A DNA stretch of 64,000 nucleotides from an uncultured Actinomycetes bacterium (GTDB taxonomy: Bacteria; Actinomycetota; CADDZG01; WHSQ01): assembly GCA_937863385.1 (NCBI GenBank), contig CALMBW010000019.1, positions 1 to 64,000 of the forward strand. Direction: 5' to 3'. Positions 43,551-52,993 of this stretch are shown piece by piece; positions within the stretch are counted from its first letter, which is position 1; the number at the start of each line of letters is the position of its first letter. The notes beneath the pieces were generated by a model. That model did not search any database and was not told the origin of the DNA. It saw nothing but the letters and a program-made list of their open reading frames with translations. Made by a program: the position numbers and the translations under genes.

Positions 43551-44663
43551 ATGCGTCGAAGGTTCGACCGCGCGGTGCTTGCGGCCACCCTCGTCGGCAC
43601 TCTACTCATCCCCGTTATCGGGTCGATGGCCGGACCGAAGCAACAGTTGGAACAAACCGAGGATCGCCTCGAGGAGATCCGGAACAAGATCGAAGCCGAC
43701 AAGGCGAAGGCAACCACCCTTAAAGGCAAGATCCAGGTACTCAACAGATCTCTCACCGAGCTTCAGATCGAAGTAGCGAAGCTCGACAAGCAGGCCGAAG
43801 AGATCCGCTACCGCGTCCGAAACGCTCAAGCTCGCATCGATGCCACCCAGGTCGAGATAGATGCGATCCAACAAGAGGCGATCGCTCAAGCGTCCGAGCT
43901 CTACAAGTCGGGCGCGTTTGAGACCATCGATGCCCTGATGAACTCCGAATCCCTCGCAGAGCTCGACGAGCGGATCGAGATGCTCGGGGTCGCGGCGCAA
44001 CAGAACACCGGAGCTCTCGTGAAGTTCGGGCGGCTCCAGGTAAAGATCCGTGGCGAGAAGCTCGAGCTCTTCAAGATCCAAGAGGAGCTCAACTCCACGC
44101 TTCAGGTGCGCCGGACGATCCTTCAAGAGCAAACGAAACGCAAAGCGGAGCTGGACGTGGCACTGGCCCAACTACGCGCCGAGCTCGGAGCCAACAAGGA
44201 CAAAGAGCGACACCTCGAAGAAGAATCAGACCGCTTCGCCCAACTCCTGCTGGAGAACCAAGCCAAGGCCTCGGTGGCGGCGCTCGGTACTTCAGGCAAA
44301 GGATTCATCTGGCCGCTGAACGGACCGATCACCTCCTACTACGGCCCGCGCTGGGGTCGCATGCACACCGGCCTTGACATCGACGGGTACACCGGCCAAC
44401 CGATCGTCGCAGCCAAAGAGGGGGTTGTGGTGATGGCCAGCTACTACTCCGGATATGGGAACTGCGTCATCATCGACCACGGCGGAGGCTACGCAACCCT
44501 GTACGCGCACATGAACGAACTCCGCGTGTCACAGGGTGAGCGGGTGGAGCAGGGCGACGTGGTTGGCACCGTAGGCGCCACCGGGAACGTTACCGGCGAC
44601 CACTTGCATTTCGAGGTGCGGGTCAACGGTGACCCCGTCGACCCCATGCCCTACTTGCCGTAG
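43551..44663 (+). CDS. secreted M23 peptidase with coiled coil (EnvC/NlpD-like)
   Basis: 370 residues: signal peptide (1-28), a long coiled coil (about 30-235) with heptad-like K/E/L pattern, and a C-terminal lysostaphin-type M23 domain (about 255-370) with the zinc motifs H-T-G-L-D-I-D and H-L-H-F-E. It cleaves peptidoglycan cross-bridges or, as in EnvC, activates an amidase if the site is degenerate; here the metal ligands are intact. AAAGGAG precedes the ATG. The upstream leader is structured. Confidence 0.92.
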   Translation: MRRRFDRAVLAATLVGTLLIPVIGSMAGPKQQLEQTEDRLEEIRNKIEADKAKATTLKGKIQVLNRSLTELQIEVAKLDKQAEEIRYRVRNAQARIDATQVEIDAIQQEAIAQASELYKSGAFETIDALMNSESLAELDERIEMLGVAAQQNTGALVKFGRLQVKIRGEKLELFKIQEELNSTLQVRRTILQEQTKRKAELDVALAQLRAELGANKDKERHLEEESDRFAQLLLENQAKASVAALGTSGKGFIWPLNGPITSYYGPRWGRMHTGLDIDGYTGQPIVAAKEGVVVMASYYSGYGNCVIIDHGGGYATLYAHMNELRVSQGERVEQGDVVGTVGATGNVTGDHLHFEVRVNGDPVDPMPYLP

Positions 44664-44676
44664 TGGTGCACGAACG

Positions 44677-45492
44677 CTAAGGCGTTCTGAACAGCGCTAA
44701 CTGGCGCGATCGCGCCAACAAGCGTCCATCTTTCGACCACATCGATCCGTCTTCGATCAGCACGCCGTTGTCACCTACCGGCGCTTCGAACCTACACAGG
44801 ACCCAGTCATGGTGGCAGGGTGGCTCACCCAAGAAGTGCACGGTCAGGTCTACCGTCGGTGCATCGACCGGTTCCGAGATCCGGGTGAACAACGCCGGTG
44901 GGAACGCGTCCGAGTAGCACGCCAAAAGCACTTCATCGACCGGGCGTGCTTCGACAGGACGGATCCACCCTCCCAGCAAGGCGTTCGGGGATGAAGAGTA
45001 TGGGAGGTTGCCCAACGCGAAGCGATACTCGAAGTTGCGGGCGAAGACAGGAAGCATCTCGGGAGGTACCGGCATAACCGGCAGGTCGGCGGGGTCTGCA
45101 ACTTCGGGCATCCCGTACTCATCGTAGGAGGGCCCCCGCCCACGGAGCGAGAAAGAGCAGTTAGAGGTCGCACACAAGCGCTCCCCTTGGAACATCCGTG
45201 CGGTCGTCGATGCGAAAGAGCGCCCGATCCGCTCGACCGTCACATCGATCGTGAGCTCGCCCTCTAGCGCCCTGTCGACGAAATGCACGTTGAAAGCCCG
45301 CGGTGATCGTGAAGAGTCGGCCAGCTCGGAGATCTGCGCGTTCAGCACGATGGCCGCCAGGTAACCACCGTTGGGGCCCTTGTAGACCCTCCACGGCTCG
45401 AGGGCCTCTCCGGCCCACCGCCCCTGCTCCACCCGCTGCAGCGCAACTCCGCGGTCGAACGCAGAGCTTTGTGTCTGGATCTGTTCACTCAT
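44677..45492 (-). CDS. acyl-CoA thioesterase, double hot-dog (TesB-like)
   Basis: 271 residues with two hot-dog folds: the first (about 15-115) contains G-P-N-G-G-Y-L-A-A-I, the second (about 150-265) contains N-A-L-L-G-G-W-I-R and ends in a basic strand. It probably hydrolyses acyl-CoA thioesters. The start at 45492 (M-S-E-Q) is preferred over 45540 because the longer version would overlap the divergent gene's start and because TAGCGT lies 8 nt upstream. Confidence 0.8.
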   Translation of the reverse strand: MSEQIQTQSSAFDRGVALQRVEQGRWAGEALEPWRVYKGPNGGYLAAIVLNAQISELADSSRSPRAFNVHFVDRALEGELTIDVTVERIGRSFASTTARMFQGERLCATSNCSFSLRGRGPSYDEYGMPEVADPADLPVMPVPPEMLPVFARNFEYRFALGNLPYSSSPNALLGGWIRPVEARPVDEVLLACYSDAFPPALFTRISEPVDAPTVDLTVHFLGEPPCHHDWVLCRFEAPVGDNGVLIEDGSMWSKDGRLLARSRQLALFRTP

Positions 45493-45527
45493 GTCTGCGA
45501 ACGCTAACCGCACCCGCAGCCTTCCAC

Positions 45528-45533
45528 TAACCT
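45528..45533 (+). promoter_or_regulatory. leaderless-type -10 element (TAACCT) of the M15 gene
   Basis: TAACCT is followed by 7 nt and then the GTG start at 45541, giving a leaderless mRNA beginning with GTG. The divergent thioesterase start lies 48 bp away, so the two promoters share this short region. Confidence 0.55.
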
Positions 45534-45540
45534 TAGACAT

Positions 45541-46665
45541 GTGGGGTCACTCGTCCGCATCAGCTTGGCAGGACTCATCGTCACGGTGACGTTTGGCTTG
45601 ACGACTGCCGGCTCGCCCCCGGCCGCGGCCGGCGAAGGGCTGCGGCGCTACGTCATCTGGTCGCCGCAGGGGCTTCCGGCGAGGACCGGAAAAGAGATCG
45701 AGAAGATCGACGGGACCCGGGCAACACCGGTGATCATGGGCCTCGACTGGTTGATGCGGTCCTACGACCGGGCCGGTAACAAGATCGACGATCTCCCCGA
45801 AGGTTACGGGTACCCGTTCGAGATGACGGTGGTCAATCCGGCTGCTTACAAGCGGTTCGTGCCGGCCGACCAGGCAGAGGTAGTGGCAAGACTGGAACCG
45901 GGCCAAGCCTTGATCTCGCGTTCAGAAGCGAAGCTTCGCGATCACGACGGCCCGTTGCGTCTCGGGCTCCGCAGCGGGGGTGTCAACGCGGTCGCGGTGG
46001 TCTCCGACGCGGTGACCAACGGCTACGAGGCAATCATGGCCGCTCCTGCACCCGACTGGAAGTACCGCATGCGCTACTTCCTTGTTCAGACCCCCGCCAC
46101 CACATCGCGCGACGAGCTCCGAGAGGCCGTGGCAAGGGTAGCCGGGGACATCCCCTTAGGCCTTCGTTCGAACACGCAGGTCCCACATCTTCGCTATGCC
46201 CCCGGTGTCCGCCCACAGGTCGCTTTCAAGCGAGCCTTCGGCGAGTTCCCCGCGCGGCCCGCTTCCAGTGGCTCGCTTTCGATCCTCGGGCGCTGGGTTT
46301 CCAGGCACATCAGGACCGAGTCGGTTCCAGTGCTGGGACGCGTGACCTGTCACCGGAAGTTCTTCGCCCAGTTGCGTGAAGCCTTCGAGGAGCTGAACCG
46401 TCGCGGCCTGGGACATCTCGTGCGTGAGTACAGCGGGTGCTACAACGCACGCTTCGTCGCAACACCTGCAGGTATCCGGCTGTCCCGGCACACCTGGGGT
46501 ATCGCCTTCGACATCAACAGCTCCAACAATCAGTTCGGAGCCGAACCCCGTCAAGATCCCCGGCTCGTCAAGATCATGCGCGACCACGGGATGGTGTGGG
46601 GTGGGGATTGGGTCGTTCCCGACGGGATGCACTTCGAATGGGACCGGCTCCCTGAACCGCACTAA
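45541..46665 (+). CDS. secreted M15-type peptidoglycan peptidase
   Basis: 374 residues with a signal peptide (about 1-30), a long N-terminal region of unknown role (35-265) and a C-terminal D-Ala-D-Ala carboxypeptidase-like M15 domain (about 280-374). Zinc motifs are S-R-H-T-W-G-I-A-F-D (His and Asp) and G-M-H-F-E-W (His). It probably cuts stem peptides of the cell wall. It starts with GTG 7 nt after a -10 element (leaderless). Confidence 0.83.
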   Translation: MGSLVRISLAGLIVTVTFGLTTAGSPPAAAGEGLRRYVIWSPQGLPARTGKEIEKIDGTRATPVIMGLDWLMRSYDRAGNKIDDLPEGYGYPFEMTVVNPAAYKRFVPADQAEVVARLEPGQALISRSEAKLRDHDGPLRLGLRSGGVNAVAVVSDAVTNGYEAIMAAPAPDWKYRMRYFLVQTPATTSRDELREAVARVAGDIPLGLRSNTQVPHLRYAPGVRPQVAFKRAFGEFPARPASSGSLSILGRWVSRHIRTESVPVLGRVTCHRKFFAQLREAFEELNRRGLGHLVREYSGCYNARFVATPAGIRLSRHTWGIAFDINSSNNQFGAEPRQDPRLVKIMRDHGMVWGGDWVVPDGMHFEWDRLPEPH

Positions 46666-47025
46666 GGACCACGACCTCTTCATACGTCTGGGGGTATCGG
46701 GGCAGGCGCCGGACGACTAGTTTCGAGATGGCGTGCAACCTTGAGAGCGTTCGCGACGTCTATATAGCTAACGACGCAGCCACTTCATACGGCGAGCCCC
46801 GGACCCGCGACCGGCGGCTACCCGTTCCAGACGGCCCGGCCCCCCTAGGGGGGCCGGGCCGCTCTTCATGAGGGCTTCATTCTGACCGCCGAACATGACC
46901 TAGGCCAGCCCCAGACGGGCTCGCCATAGATCGATCTCCATACACCGTCGCTCGTCCGCCGGGCTGCTTGAGCTCGAACGCCACCCGATCGGGGTGTGGG
47001 CTGTTCCAGGTTGCCGGTTGAAACG
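46666..47025. other. 360-bp convergent intergenic region
   Basis: No protein gene seen. It contains a promoter-like TTGAGA (46741-46746) with ATAGCT 17 bp downstream (46764-46769) on the plus strand and the large palindrome at 46832-46861, so a short transcript of about 85 nt is conceivable. Confidence 0.4.
46832..46861. terminator. 14-bp perfect G+C palindrome, bidirectional terminator candidate
   Basis: 46832-46845 is perfectly complementary to 46848-46861 with only TA between them. It sits between the convergent M15 and ceramidase-like genes. No T-run follows on either side beyond CTCTTC, so it may pause rather than terminate polymerase. Confidence 0.55.
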
Positions 47026-50000
47026 TTAGATAGGTGGCACGGGGGGAGCACCGGTGCCCTCGATCTCGCTGCTGCGCTTCCCGTTGACGTTCCCGAACTC
47101 ATCGACGACGCCACCGCTATCAACGTAGGCCACATCGCCCGCGTACAAGGTGACGTTGGCGAACCACCGGCCGCCACGCTCGGACGCGACGACCTCTTCT
47201 GTCGCCCCGCCCGCTCTCCTGACCGTCACAAGTACCCTGTCGACACGAGCGGTGTCAGCCCACGGACGGAAACTGCAGAAAGAGCAATACGACTGCCATC
47301 GAGAAGCGTCATCGAGGTCGTACTTAAAGACCCTCCATTCGCACTTGATGTACCTGAATGGAGAATCGCTGTAACTATCGGGTAAGTCGATCGGACCGGG
47401 GTCCCCTAGTTCCGCCCGGCCTTGCTTGCCTGGACATGCGACACCCTTCGAACCGTTCTCGAACGCAGAGCCGACCTCGAAAGAGAGACCGTCGGTCTCC
47501 GCGCGCATGTCCTTCACCACGATCCCGTCCCACGGCTCAACGGTGAAGGTATGAGTCAGTTCGTAGGGTTCGGTGGCGCCTGCAAGGGTACGGCGCTCAC
47601 CTTCCACGACGAAGCGGTACTCCCCAGCAGGGGTTGCCCTCCTGCTCTCGCCGGACGCGTCCGGCCACGAGATATCGGATCCAAAGGCTTCGAAAGTGGC
47701 GGCCCATTCCCATTCGAACTCCCCGGCACGCCAGCTATCCAATTCGTCGAACCTGGGGAACCTAACCGTGAGTTGGATCTCGCCAGTGGTATCTGCGAAC
47801 GGTTCCCACCCGCTTTCCGTCCGGCGTTGAACCACGACCCGCGGCATCTCGGCGTAAGTGGAGCCACCGATCCATCTCAGGTTCGCACCGGAGAACCGTT
47901 GCACGGTTTCGGGTCCGCTGATCACCTGGGGCGAGCCACCGTCGGGCGGCAACTGAGTCACGTAGACCTTTTCGTAGGCCCCGGCAAGCTCGCCCAAACC
48001 ATCGGCAACTATCTGGGCGCGGGCAGACTCAGCCTGGAAGGCAAGGTCGATAGGCCGGAGCTCCGGCCCAGGAGCTCCGTTGAGTGACGCTGCCAGGCGA
48101 GACAGCCGAGTCGCAAGGAAGTCGGCGCCATGCGGACCAAGCCCGGAAAGTGCCTTGCGGTAGCTGTCGAACGCCCGGTATTCCCGGTACTCCGGTACGT
48201 AGCCCCAATAGTCGTTGGCCATCCCGACCGCGATCGGCAAGGCGAAGCCGTTCTCCGGGAACTCCTCGTGCGTGAAGTTGCCCTTGATCTCATCCGGTTC
48301 GTACGGCTCGGCTTCTGAGCCCAGAGTGGCGAGGTCGGTCTCCCAACCCGCAGCGTCGTTCTCTATCTGGGCGACCATACGCCGGTAAGCAAGATCCTCA
48401 ACCGGGGGCAGGTCCGTAGTTGGATCCTGAGGATTGGCGCAAGTCCAGGTCGAATCGGCGTTCCGTATGCACCAATCTCGTCCCGTAGGGGTCTGCTGGT
48501 CGGTCCAATCGAATCCCAGCCGAAGGTTATCCGGGGTCCGATCGATCCGCGATTCGATGTTCAGCGCCGTATCGGTGAACTGTTCGCAAGGACACGCGGT
48601 GACGCCGATGTCACCAAGCTTGATAGCCATGAGATGCACCGCAGCGGTCTCTTCGACCCCGGTTAGCTTCGTGGCACTGTAGCTCTCGGGGATCGGCACC
48701 CCGGCCTTCTTGAGTTCTTCGTACATCGTTCCACCGATCGGCCCGTAGGCATCTCCAACCGCGCTAACCGCGTCACCGATCGGCTGTCCCAAGGGTCCCG
48801 TTTCTCCCGGAGGGTTACGCGGCGAGGAGCAATCAGGCAACCCGAGAACTGGGATGGCCGGGTCGCCGTGCATCAGCGTCCTCGTGTTGCAGTTGGAGAT
48901 GCCGGGATAAGGGCGCGTGGACGGGGGGGCGAAGCGCTGGCTTGCCACCGCGACCTCGAAACCTTCCTGATAGGGCGAGAAGCGATCCGCCATCTCCGGA
49001 GTACCAGACGCTATGTCCGACCGTGTGTCTTCGATGGCGGTCGCGAGCAGGCGTGCAGCCCTGTCGACCTCGGCGAAACCGTTGTCCTGGTACTCGCGGC
49101 GCTCCTCAGGCTCATGCACCCGGGTGCCCTTGTGGGGGCCGGAAGTGCCCATCTCCCTGCCGGACCAGATGGTCACGCCCCCCACTTCTCGGTCGACGAT
49201 CCGAGTGGTCGCGGTTGCGATGTCTCCGTTCAGCAGGTCGTATCCCCACGTCCATTCGGGATGTACGCCGAAGACAACCCACGTCGCCAGCGGGGCTGTT
49301 CCCCCGTCTTCGAGTAGCTCATCGAAGGCAACCGTAGTGACCTGTCCCGTCGTGTAGTCGTAGGGCTGACCCGCCGGGGTGCCGTCGTCGGCAACCTTAG
49401 GACCATAGGTGTGTGTGGTGATCTCGTTGAAAGAGGAGGTGGACCCACCCATACGCACCGGCACCAGTCCAGCGTTGGCGTCGATGACCGCCTTTGAGGC
49501 GCGCTGCGCCATGTATTCGAAGAAGCGCAGGTCCATGACGTCCTGGAAGAGCCACGCGCCCCAGCTCGGGGTCGAGTAGTACGCCGAGTTGTGATTGTGC
49601 GACGCCGTGACCATGACGTTGCGCGCCGGGATGCCGGTGGCCTCCTCAACGAGGGTACCGATACGCCGCGTGAGTAAGTCTTGCGGAAGATAGAGATCGT
49701 GGCTGACGATGGCGACTTTCTCGCCATCGGAACCCTCCACCACGAGAGCCTTCACCTCGACGTCCGAGCCGAGACCGTAAGAGGGCCGCTTCTTCGTACT
49801 GTGTCCGTACGGATCCACTGAATCCTCGGAGACCGGGATCTCGGTGTCGGAGAACTGACCGCCCGAGGCCCCGATGTGCCACGGGGCTTTCACAACGGCC
49901 ACTCCTGCGCGCGACACACGACCGTCGTGGTCTTCAGGCTCCGACCCCTCGTCGTCGTCGTCGTCGTGGTCTTCAGGCTCCGACCCCTCGTCGTCGTCGT

Positions 50001-51723
50001 CGTCGTGGTCTTCAGGCTCCGACCCCTCGTCGTCACCGTCGTCGTGGTCTTCAGGCTCCGACCCCTCGTCACCGTCGTCGTGGTCTTCAGGCTCCGACCC
50101 CTCGTCGTCGTCGTCGTGGTCTTCAGACTCCGATCCCTCGTCACCGTCGTCGTGGTCTTCAGGCTCCGATCCCGATCCCTGGTCGCCGGCACGTTCCTTA
50201 GGTGCTCCCAGACCGTCTAGGGCCGTCAACGCCGCGCATCTCTCGTTACGCCTCGCGATCCCGAATCCGATGTTCTCGGCGGCGTTCTGAACCGTGCACA
50301 CCGCGTGGCGCCCGATCGTTGGTGACACCATGAGGGTCCAATGGCCCGGGCAAGCTCCGTCCTTTTTCCCGGGAAGCTGATGAGTGACTTCCTCTTCAGG
50401 ACATCCGGCGGCGAAAGTAGCTCCCTCTTCGAGCGTCTGGCGGTATTCGTCGTCACCGAGGGTCATGTAGCCGAGGAAATCATCGGCTGCCCCTAGCATG
50501 AAGTGTGCGGATGCTCCCGTGACGCTGTCTCGCAACGCCTCTTGTAGCTGGGGGAACGGCTCTCCGGGGATCGTCGAGATGAACACATCTCCGATCCGTA
50601 GCGCGCCCGCGTAGGTCCCGTACATGCCGCCGCTCAGCCACGGTGCCCTTGTGTCGCGGTCGATACCGAAACGGTCATCGCACGGATCCTGCGGAGAGGG
50701 GGGGCAGAGCGGCACCCCGCCCGGGACAACGTTCGTACCGAACACCGGCTGGGCTAGCTGCTCGCGGATGAAGATCCGGTCTGCGGCAACGGTGTTGCCT
50801 TCGACCGGGATCCGGTCGTTAGAAGCAGCTTCGAGCAATGCCCTTAGTCGCTGTCGCGCTTCTTCCTGATCCTTCTCCTGACCCTGAGGCCCCCAGTCGG
50901 CAGCGCCAACTGCTCCAACGAAACCGATGCCGACACCTAGTCCAAGAGCCTCGATCTCCTGTGCGGCCCACGCCGTCCAGTCACCAGTGGCCATGTCGTC
51001 GCATCTCCCGCAGACCGTGGCGTGGGGAGCGTAGTTGACCAACGTCGCGATCGGCTCGCCTTCGGGCGACCGGGCGAACAGGACGCGAAACTCCTCGTCC
51101 ATCGCTTCGCTGTTCGTGGGCCCCTGGCTGTAGGCGGACTCCAGGGCCGGCCCCGTCGCCGTGCCTACCGACAGCTCGGCCGGTCTGCGCGCCGCGTAGG
51201 CATCGGTGGCAGCCGAAACCATCGACTCCGCTAAGAGCTCCATGTACGACCTCTTCAAACCTCCCGAGATCCCGATCGTGTCGGGAGCCGCGTGAGAGTG
51301 ATCGCTCGTGACCACGATCTGACCGGCAGAGATTCCTGTCTTCGCCGCGATGCGCTGACGCACCTGATAGATGCCCGTCTCTCCTTGCTCGGGCTTGTAG
51401 GAGGCGAACAACCCGAACGCTGTCGTCTTCACGATGATGATGGTGTCCTCGAGCTCGTTTCCGCCCGTGACCGCGATCGCAGACGTCCTAAGAGGGTCCG
51501 CTATGCCCTTCATGGGCCGTTTGCAACCCAACGCGTAGCCGCCCAGACAGATGCGCTCGCCCGGGTCGGGGTCGGCCGAGACCGAGGCCGCGCCCACGAG
51601 GAAATCAGCAGCAGCATCCTGCTCCTCGGCGCCAACGGAAGCCGGAGGGATCACCAGGAGACTAGCAACGAGTCCAGCCGCGAGCAGAGCTGCAAGAAGA
51701 GGTAAACGAGACGGGTGGGCCAT
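47026..51723 (-). CDS. giant secreted protein with two neutral-ceramidase-like modules
   Basis: 1565 residues: signal peptide (1-32), a first neutral/alkaline-ceramidase-like module (about 38-500; V-T-S-D-H-S-H-A-A-P-D and F-V-G-A-V-G-A-A-D-W-G-P), an acidic repeat linker (about 515-600), a second ceramidase-like module (about 610-1200; V-T-A-S-H-N-H-N-S-A-Y) and C-terminal beta-sandwich regions (1280-1565). Ceramidases hydrolyse N-acyl-sphingosines; here the amidase fold is inferred and the substrate is open. The first module keeps His residues near the zinc site. AAGGAG precedes the ATG. Surface attachment is not evident. Confidence 0.8.
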   Translation of the reverse strand: MAHPSRLPLLAALLAAGLVASLLVIPPASVGAEEQDAAADFLVGAASVSADPDPGERICLGGYALGCKRPMKGIADPLRTSAIAVTGGNELEDTIIIVKTTAFGLFASYKPEQGETGIYQVRQRIAAKTGISAGQIVVTSDHSHAAPDTIGISGGLKRSYMELLAESMVSAATDAYAARRPAELSVGTATGPALESAYSQGPTNSEAMDEEFRVLFARSPEGEPIATLVNYAPHATVCGRCDDMATGDWTAWAAQEIEALGLGVGIGFVGAVGAADWGPQGQEKDQEEARQRLRALLEAASNDRIPVEGNTVAADRIFIREQLAQPVFGTNVVPGGVPLCPPSPQDPCDDRFGIDRDTRAPWLSGGMYGTYAGALRIGDVFISTIPGEPFPQLQEALRDSVTGASAHFMLGAADDFLGYMTLGDDEYRQTLEEGATFAAGCPEEEVTHQLPGKKDGACPGHWTLMVSPTIGRHAVCTVQNAAENIGFGIARRNERCAALTALDGLGAPKERAGDQGSGSEPEDHDDGDEGSESEDHDDDDEGSEPEDHDDGDEGSEPEDHDDGDDEGSEPEDHDDDDDEGSEPEDHDDDDDEGSEPEDHDGRVSRAGVAVVKAPWHIGASGGQFSDTEIPVSEDSVDPYGHSTKKRPSYGLGSDVEVKALVVEGSDGEKVAIVSHDLYLPQDLLTRRIGTLVEEATGIPARNVMVTASHNHNSAYYSTPSWGAWLFQDVMDLRFFEYMAQRASKAVIDANAGLVPVRMGGSTSSFNEITTHTYGPKVADDGTPAGQPYDYTTGQVTTVAFDELLEDGGTAPLATWVVFGVHPEWTWGYDLLNGDIATATTRIVDREVGGVTIWSGREMGTSGPHKGTRVHEPEERREYQDNGFAEVDRAARLLATAIEDTRSDIASGTPEMADRFSPYQEGFEVAVASQRFAPPSTRPYPGISNCNTRTLMHGDPAIPVLGLPDCSSPRNPPGETGPLGQPIGDAVSAVGDAYGPIGGTMYEELKKAGVPIPESYSATKLTGVEETAAVHLMAIKLGDIGVTACPCEQFTDTALNIESRIDRTPDNLRLGFDWTDQQTPTGRDWCIRNADSTWTCANPQDPTTDLPPVEDLAYRRMVAQIENDAAGWETDLATLGSEAEPYEPDEIKGNFTHEEFPENGFALPIAVGMANDYWGYVPEYREYRAFDSYRKALSGLGPHGADFLATRLSRLAASLNGAPGPELRPIDLAFQAESARAQIVADGLGELAGAYEKVYVTQLPPDGGSPQVISGPETVQRFSGANLRWIGGSTYAEMPRVVVQRRTESGWEPFADTTGEIQLTVRFPRFDELDSWRAGEFEWEWAATFEAFGSDISWPDASGESRRATPAGEYRFVVEGERRTLAGATEPYELTHTFTVEPWDGIVVKDMRAETDGLSFEVGSAFENGSKGVACPGKQGRAELGDPGPIDLPDSYSDSPFRYIKCEWRVFKYDLDDASRWQSYCSFCSFRPWADTARVDRVLVTVRRAGGATEEVVASERGGRWFANVTLYAGDVAYVDSGGVVDEFGNVNGKRSSEIEGTGAPPVPPI
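49921..50178 (-). repeat. in-frame tandem repeat encoding an acidic linker
   Basis: Seven copies of a 36-39 bp unit encode S-E-P-E-D-H-D-D-(G/D)-D-E-G, with length changes in whole codons (runs of GAC/GAT) and one S-E-S-E variant. The linker is extremely acidic and could bind calcium or act as a flexible spacer between the two enzyme-like modules. Near-identical DNA copies suggest recent expansion by slippage. Confidence 0.9.
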
Positions 51724-52015
51724 GGGGCTCCTTCAGGAAGTAGGTCGCCTTCGCACCTGTATTCGCCACCAGCCCCCGGCCCCCCTGCGCTGAGGGAGGA
51801 AGGAATTCCTCCTCTATCCCTTCGGGGCAAGGAAGGGGCCGGTGACACACGACACAGCGGCTTTTGAGCCACGCTTCGGTGTGGGGCGGGGATGGCATCT
51901 CCCCGCCGGATCGCAGGTCACCCGGTTGAAGGAGGCAACGGGGAACAACTGTTTCTCCGCATAGGTTTAGGCGGGTAGCTCACGAACACAGGACTCCGGA
52001 GGGGAACACTCCTAG
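51724..52015. other. 292-bp divergent region before the ceramidase-like and ABC genes
   Basis: G+C-rich, no gene. On the minus strand it can form CCCTTC/GAAGGG and GGAGG-AATT-CCTCC-like hairpins in the leader of the giant gene. On the plus side a TAGGTT word and CGGAGGGG lie before the ABC ATPase start. No riboswitch recognised. Confidence 0.4.
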
Positions 52016-52993
52016 ATGACGCTCACTCACATCAAGGCCACCGGGCTGGTGCGCCGGTTCGGCGAGATCGAAGCCGTCGCCGGGATCGACCTCGAGGTAG
52101 CGGCCGGGGAGGTGTTTGGATTCCTCGGGCCTAATGGCGCCGGCAAGTCAACCACCGTCCGGATGCTGACCACATTGCTCCGGCCTACTGAAGGCACGGC
52201 TCAAGTAGCCGGTCACGATGTCGTGCAGGATGCGGACGACGTACGCCGCAGTATCGGGGTCGCCCTCCAGGATGCCGCGATCGACCCGCTGATGACCGGC
52301 CGGGAGCTCCTTGCCCTTCAGGCCGTTCTGCACGGGATCGGCCGTCATCGGTCCGCCGAACGTAGCCAGCAGCTCCTACACACCGTAGGGCTGACAAAGG
52401 CAGCAGATCGCCGGGTCGGAACCTATTCCGGCGGGATGCGCCGGCGCCTCGATCTTGCGCTGGCGCTGGTTCACGAACCTATCGTCTTGTTCCTCGACGA
52501 ACCGACAACGGGGCTGGACCCGAACTCTCGCGTTGCTCTGTGGGAAGAGGTGCGCAAGCTGAACCGAGACTTCGGGACGACGGTCTTTCTAACCACCCAG
52601 TATCTCGAGGAAGCCGACCAGCTGGCGGGGCGTATCGCGATCATCGACGACGGCAAGATCGTGGCCGATGGCGCTCCGGCTCGGCTGAAAGCAGAGGTCG
52701 GCGAGCCTTCGCTGCGCGTCGCACTCCCACCCGGCGCCGACGAAGCAGCCGCAGAGGCCGTACTGCTCCCCTACGGTGACCGAGTGGCGGATGGGAAGGG
52801 GTACGTCACCATCCGCCTGGCGGGGGGAGCTTCCAAGGTGGGCATGGTGTCGAGAGCCTTAGACGATGCCGGCATCGAGATCGAAGGTCTCGAGCTTCAC
52901 GTCCCGACCCTCGACGACGTGTTCCAGAAGGCCACAGGACGGCGGCTCGAGGGCGCCGAAGAGGCACCGGCCGAGATGGAGGAAGTTGGTTGA
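52016..52993 (+). CDS. ABC transporter ATPase, DrrA-like (ABC-2 exporter)
   Basis: 325 residues: Walker A G-P-N-G-A-G-K-S-T near 41-49, signature Y-S-G-G-M-R-R-R-L-D, Walker B I-V-L-F-L-D-E-P-T-T-G-L-D-P, and a C-terminal extension typical of daunorubicin-resistance (DrrA) ATPases. It powers the two following permeases in export of a lipid, polyketide or drug-like compound. GGAGGGG lies upstream of the ATG; the stop overlaps the next TTG start. Confidence 0.93.
   Translation: MTLTHIKATGLVRRFGEIEAVAGIDLEVAAGEVFGFLGPNGAGKSTTVRMLTTLLRPTEGTAQVAGHDVVQDADDVRRSIGVALQDAAIDPLMTGRELLALQAVLHGIGRHRSAERSQQLLHTVGLTKAADRRVGTYSGGMRRRLDLALALVHEPIVLFLDEPTTGLDPNSRVALWEEVRKLNRDFGTTVFLTTQYLEEADQLAGRIAIIDDGKIVADGAPARLKAEVGEPSLRVALPPGADEAAAEAVLLPYGDRVADGKGYVTIRLAGGASKVGMVSRALDDAGIEIEGLELHVPTLDDVFQKATGRRLEGAEEAPAEMEEVG

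Noticed and set aside
49876-50290. Plus-strand frames with V-V-V-F-R-L-R-P repeats, and the idea of a CRISPR array
   Set aside because: The repeats are the complement of the in-frame acidic linker of the minus-strand giant gene; units are contiguous with no unique spacers.
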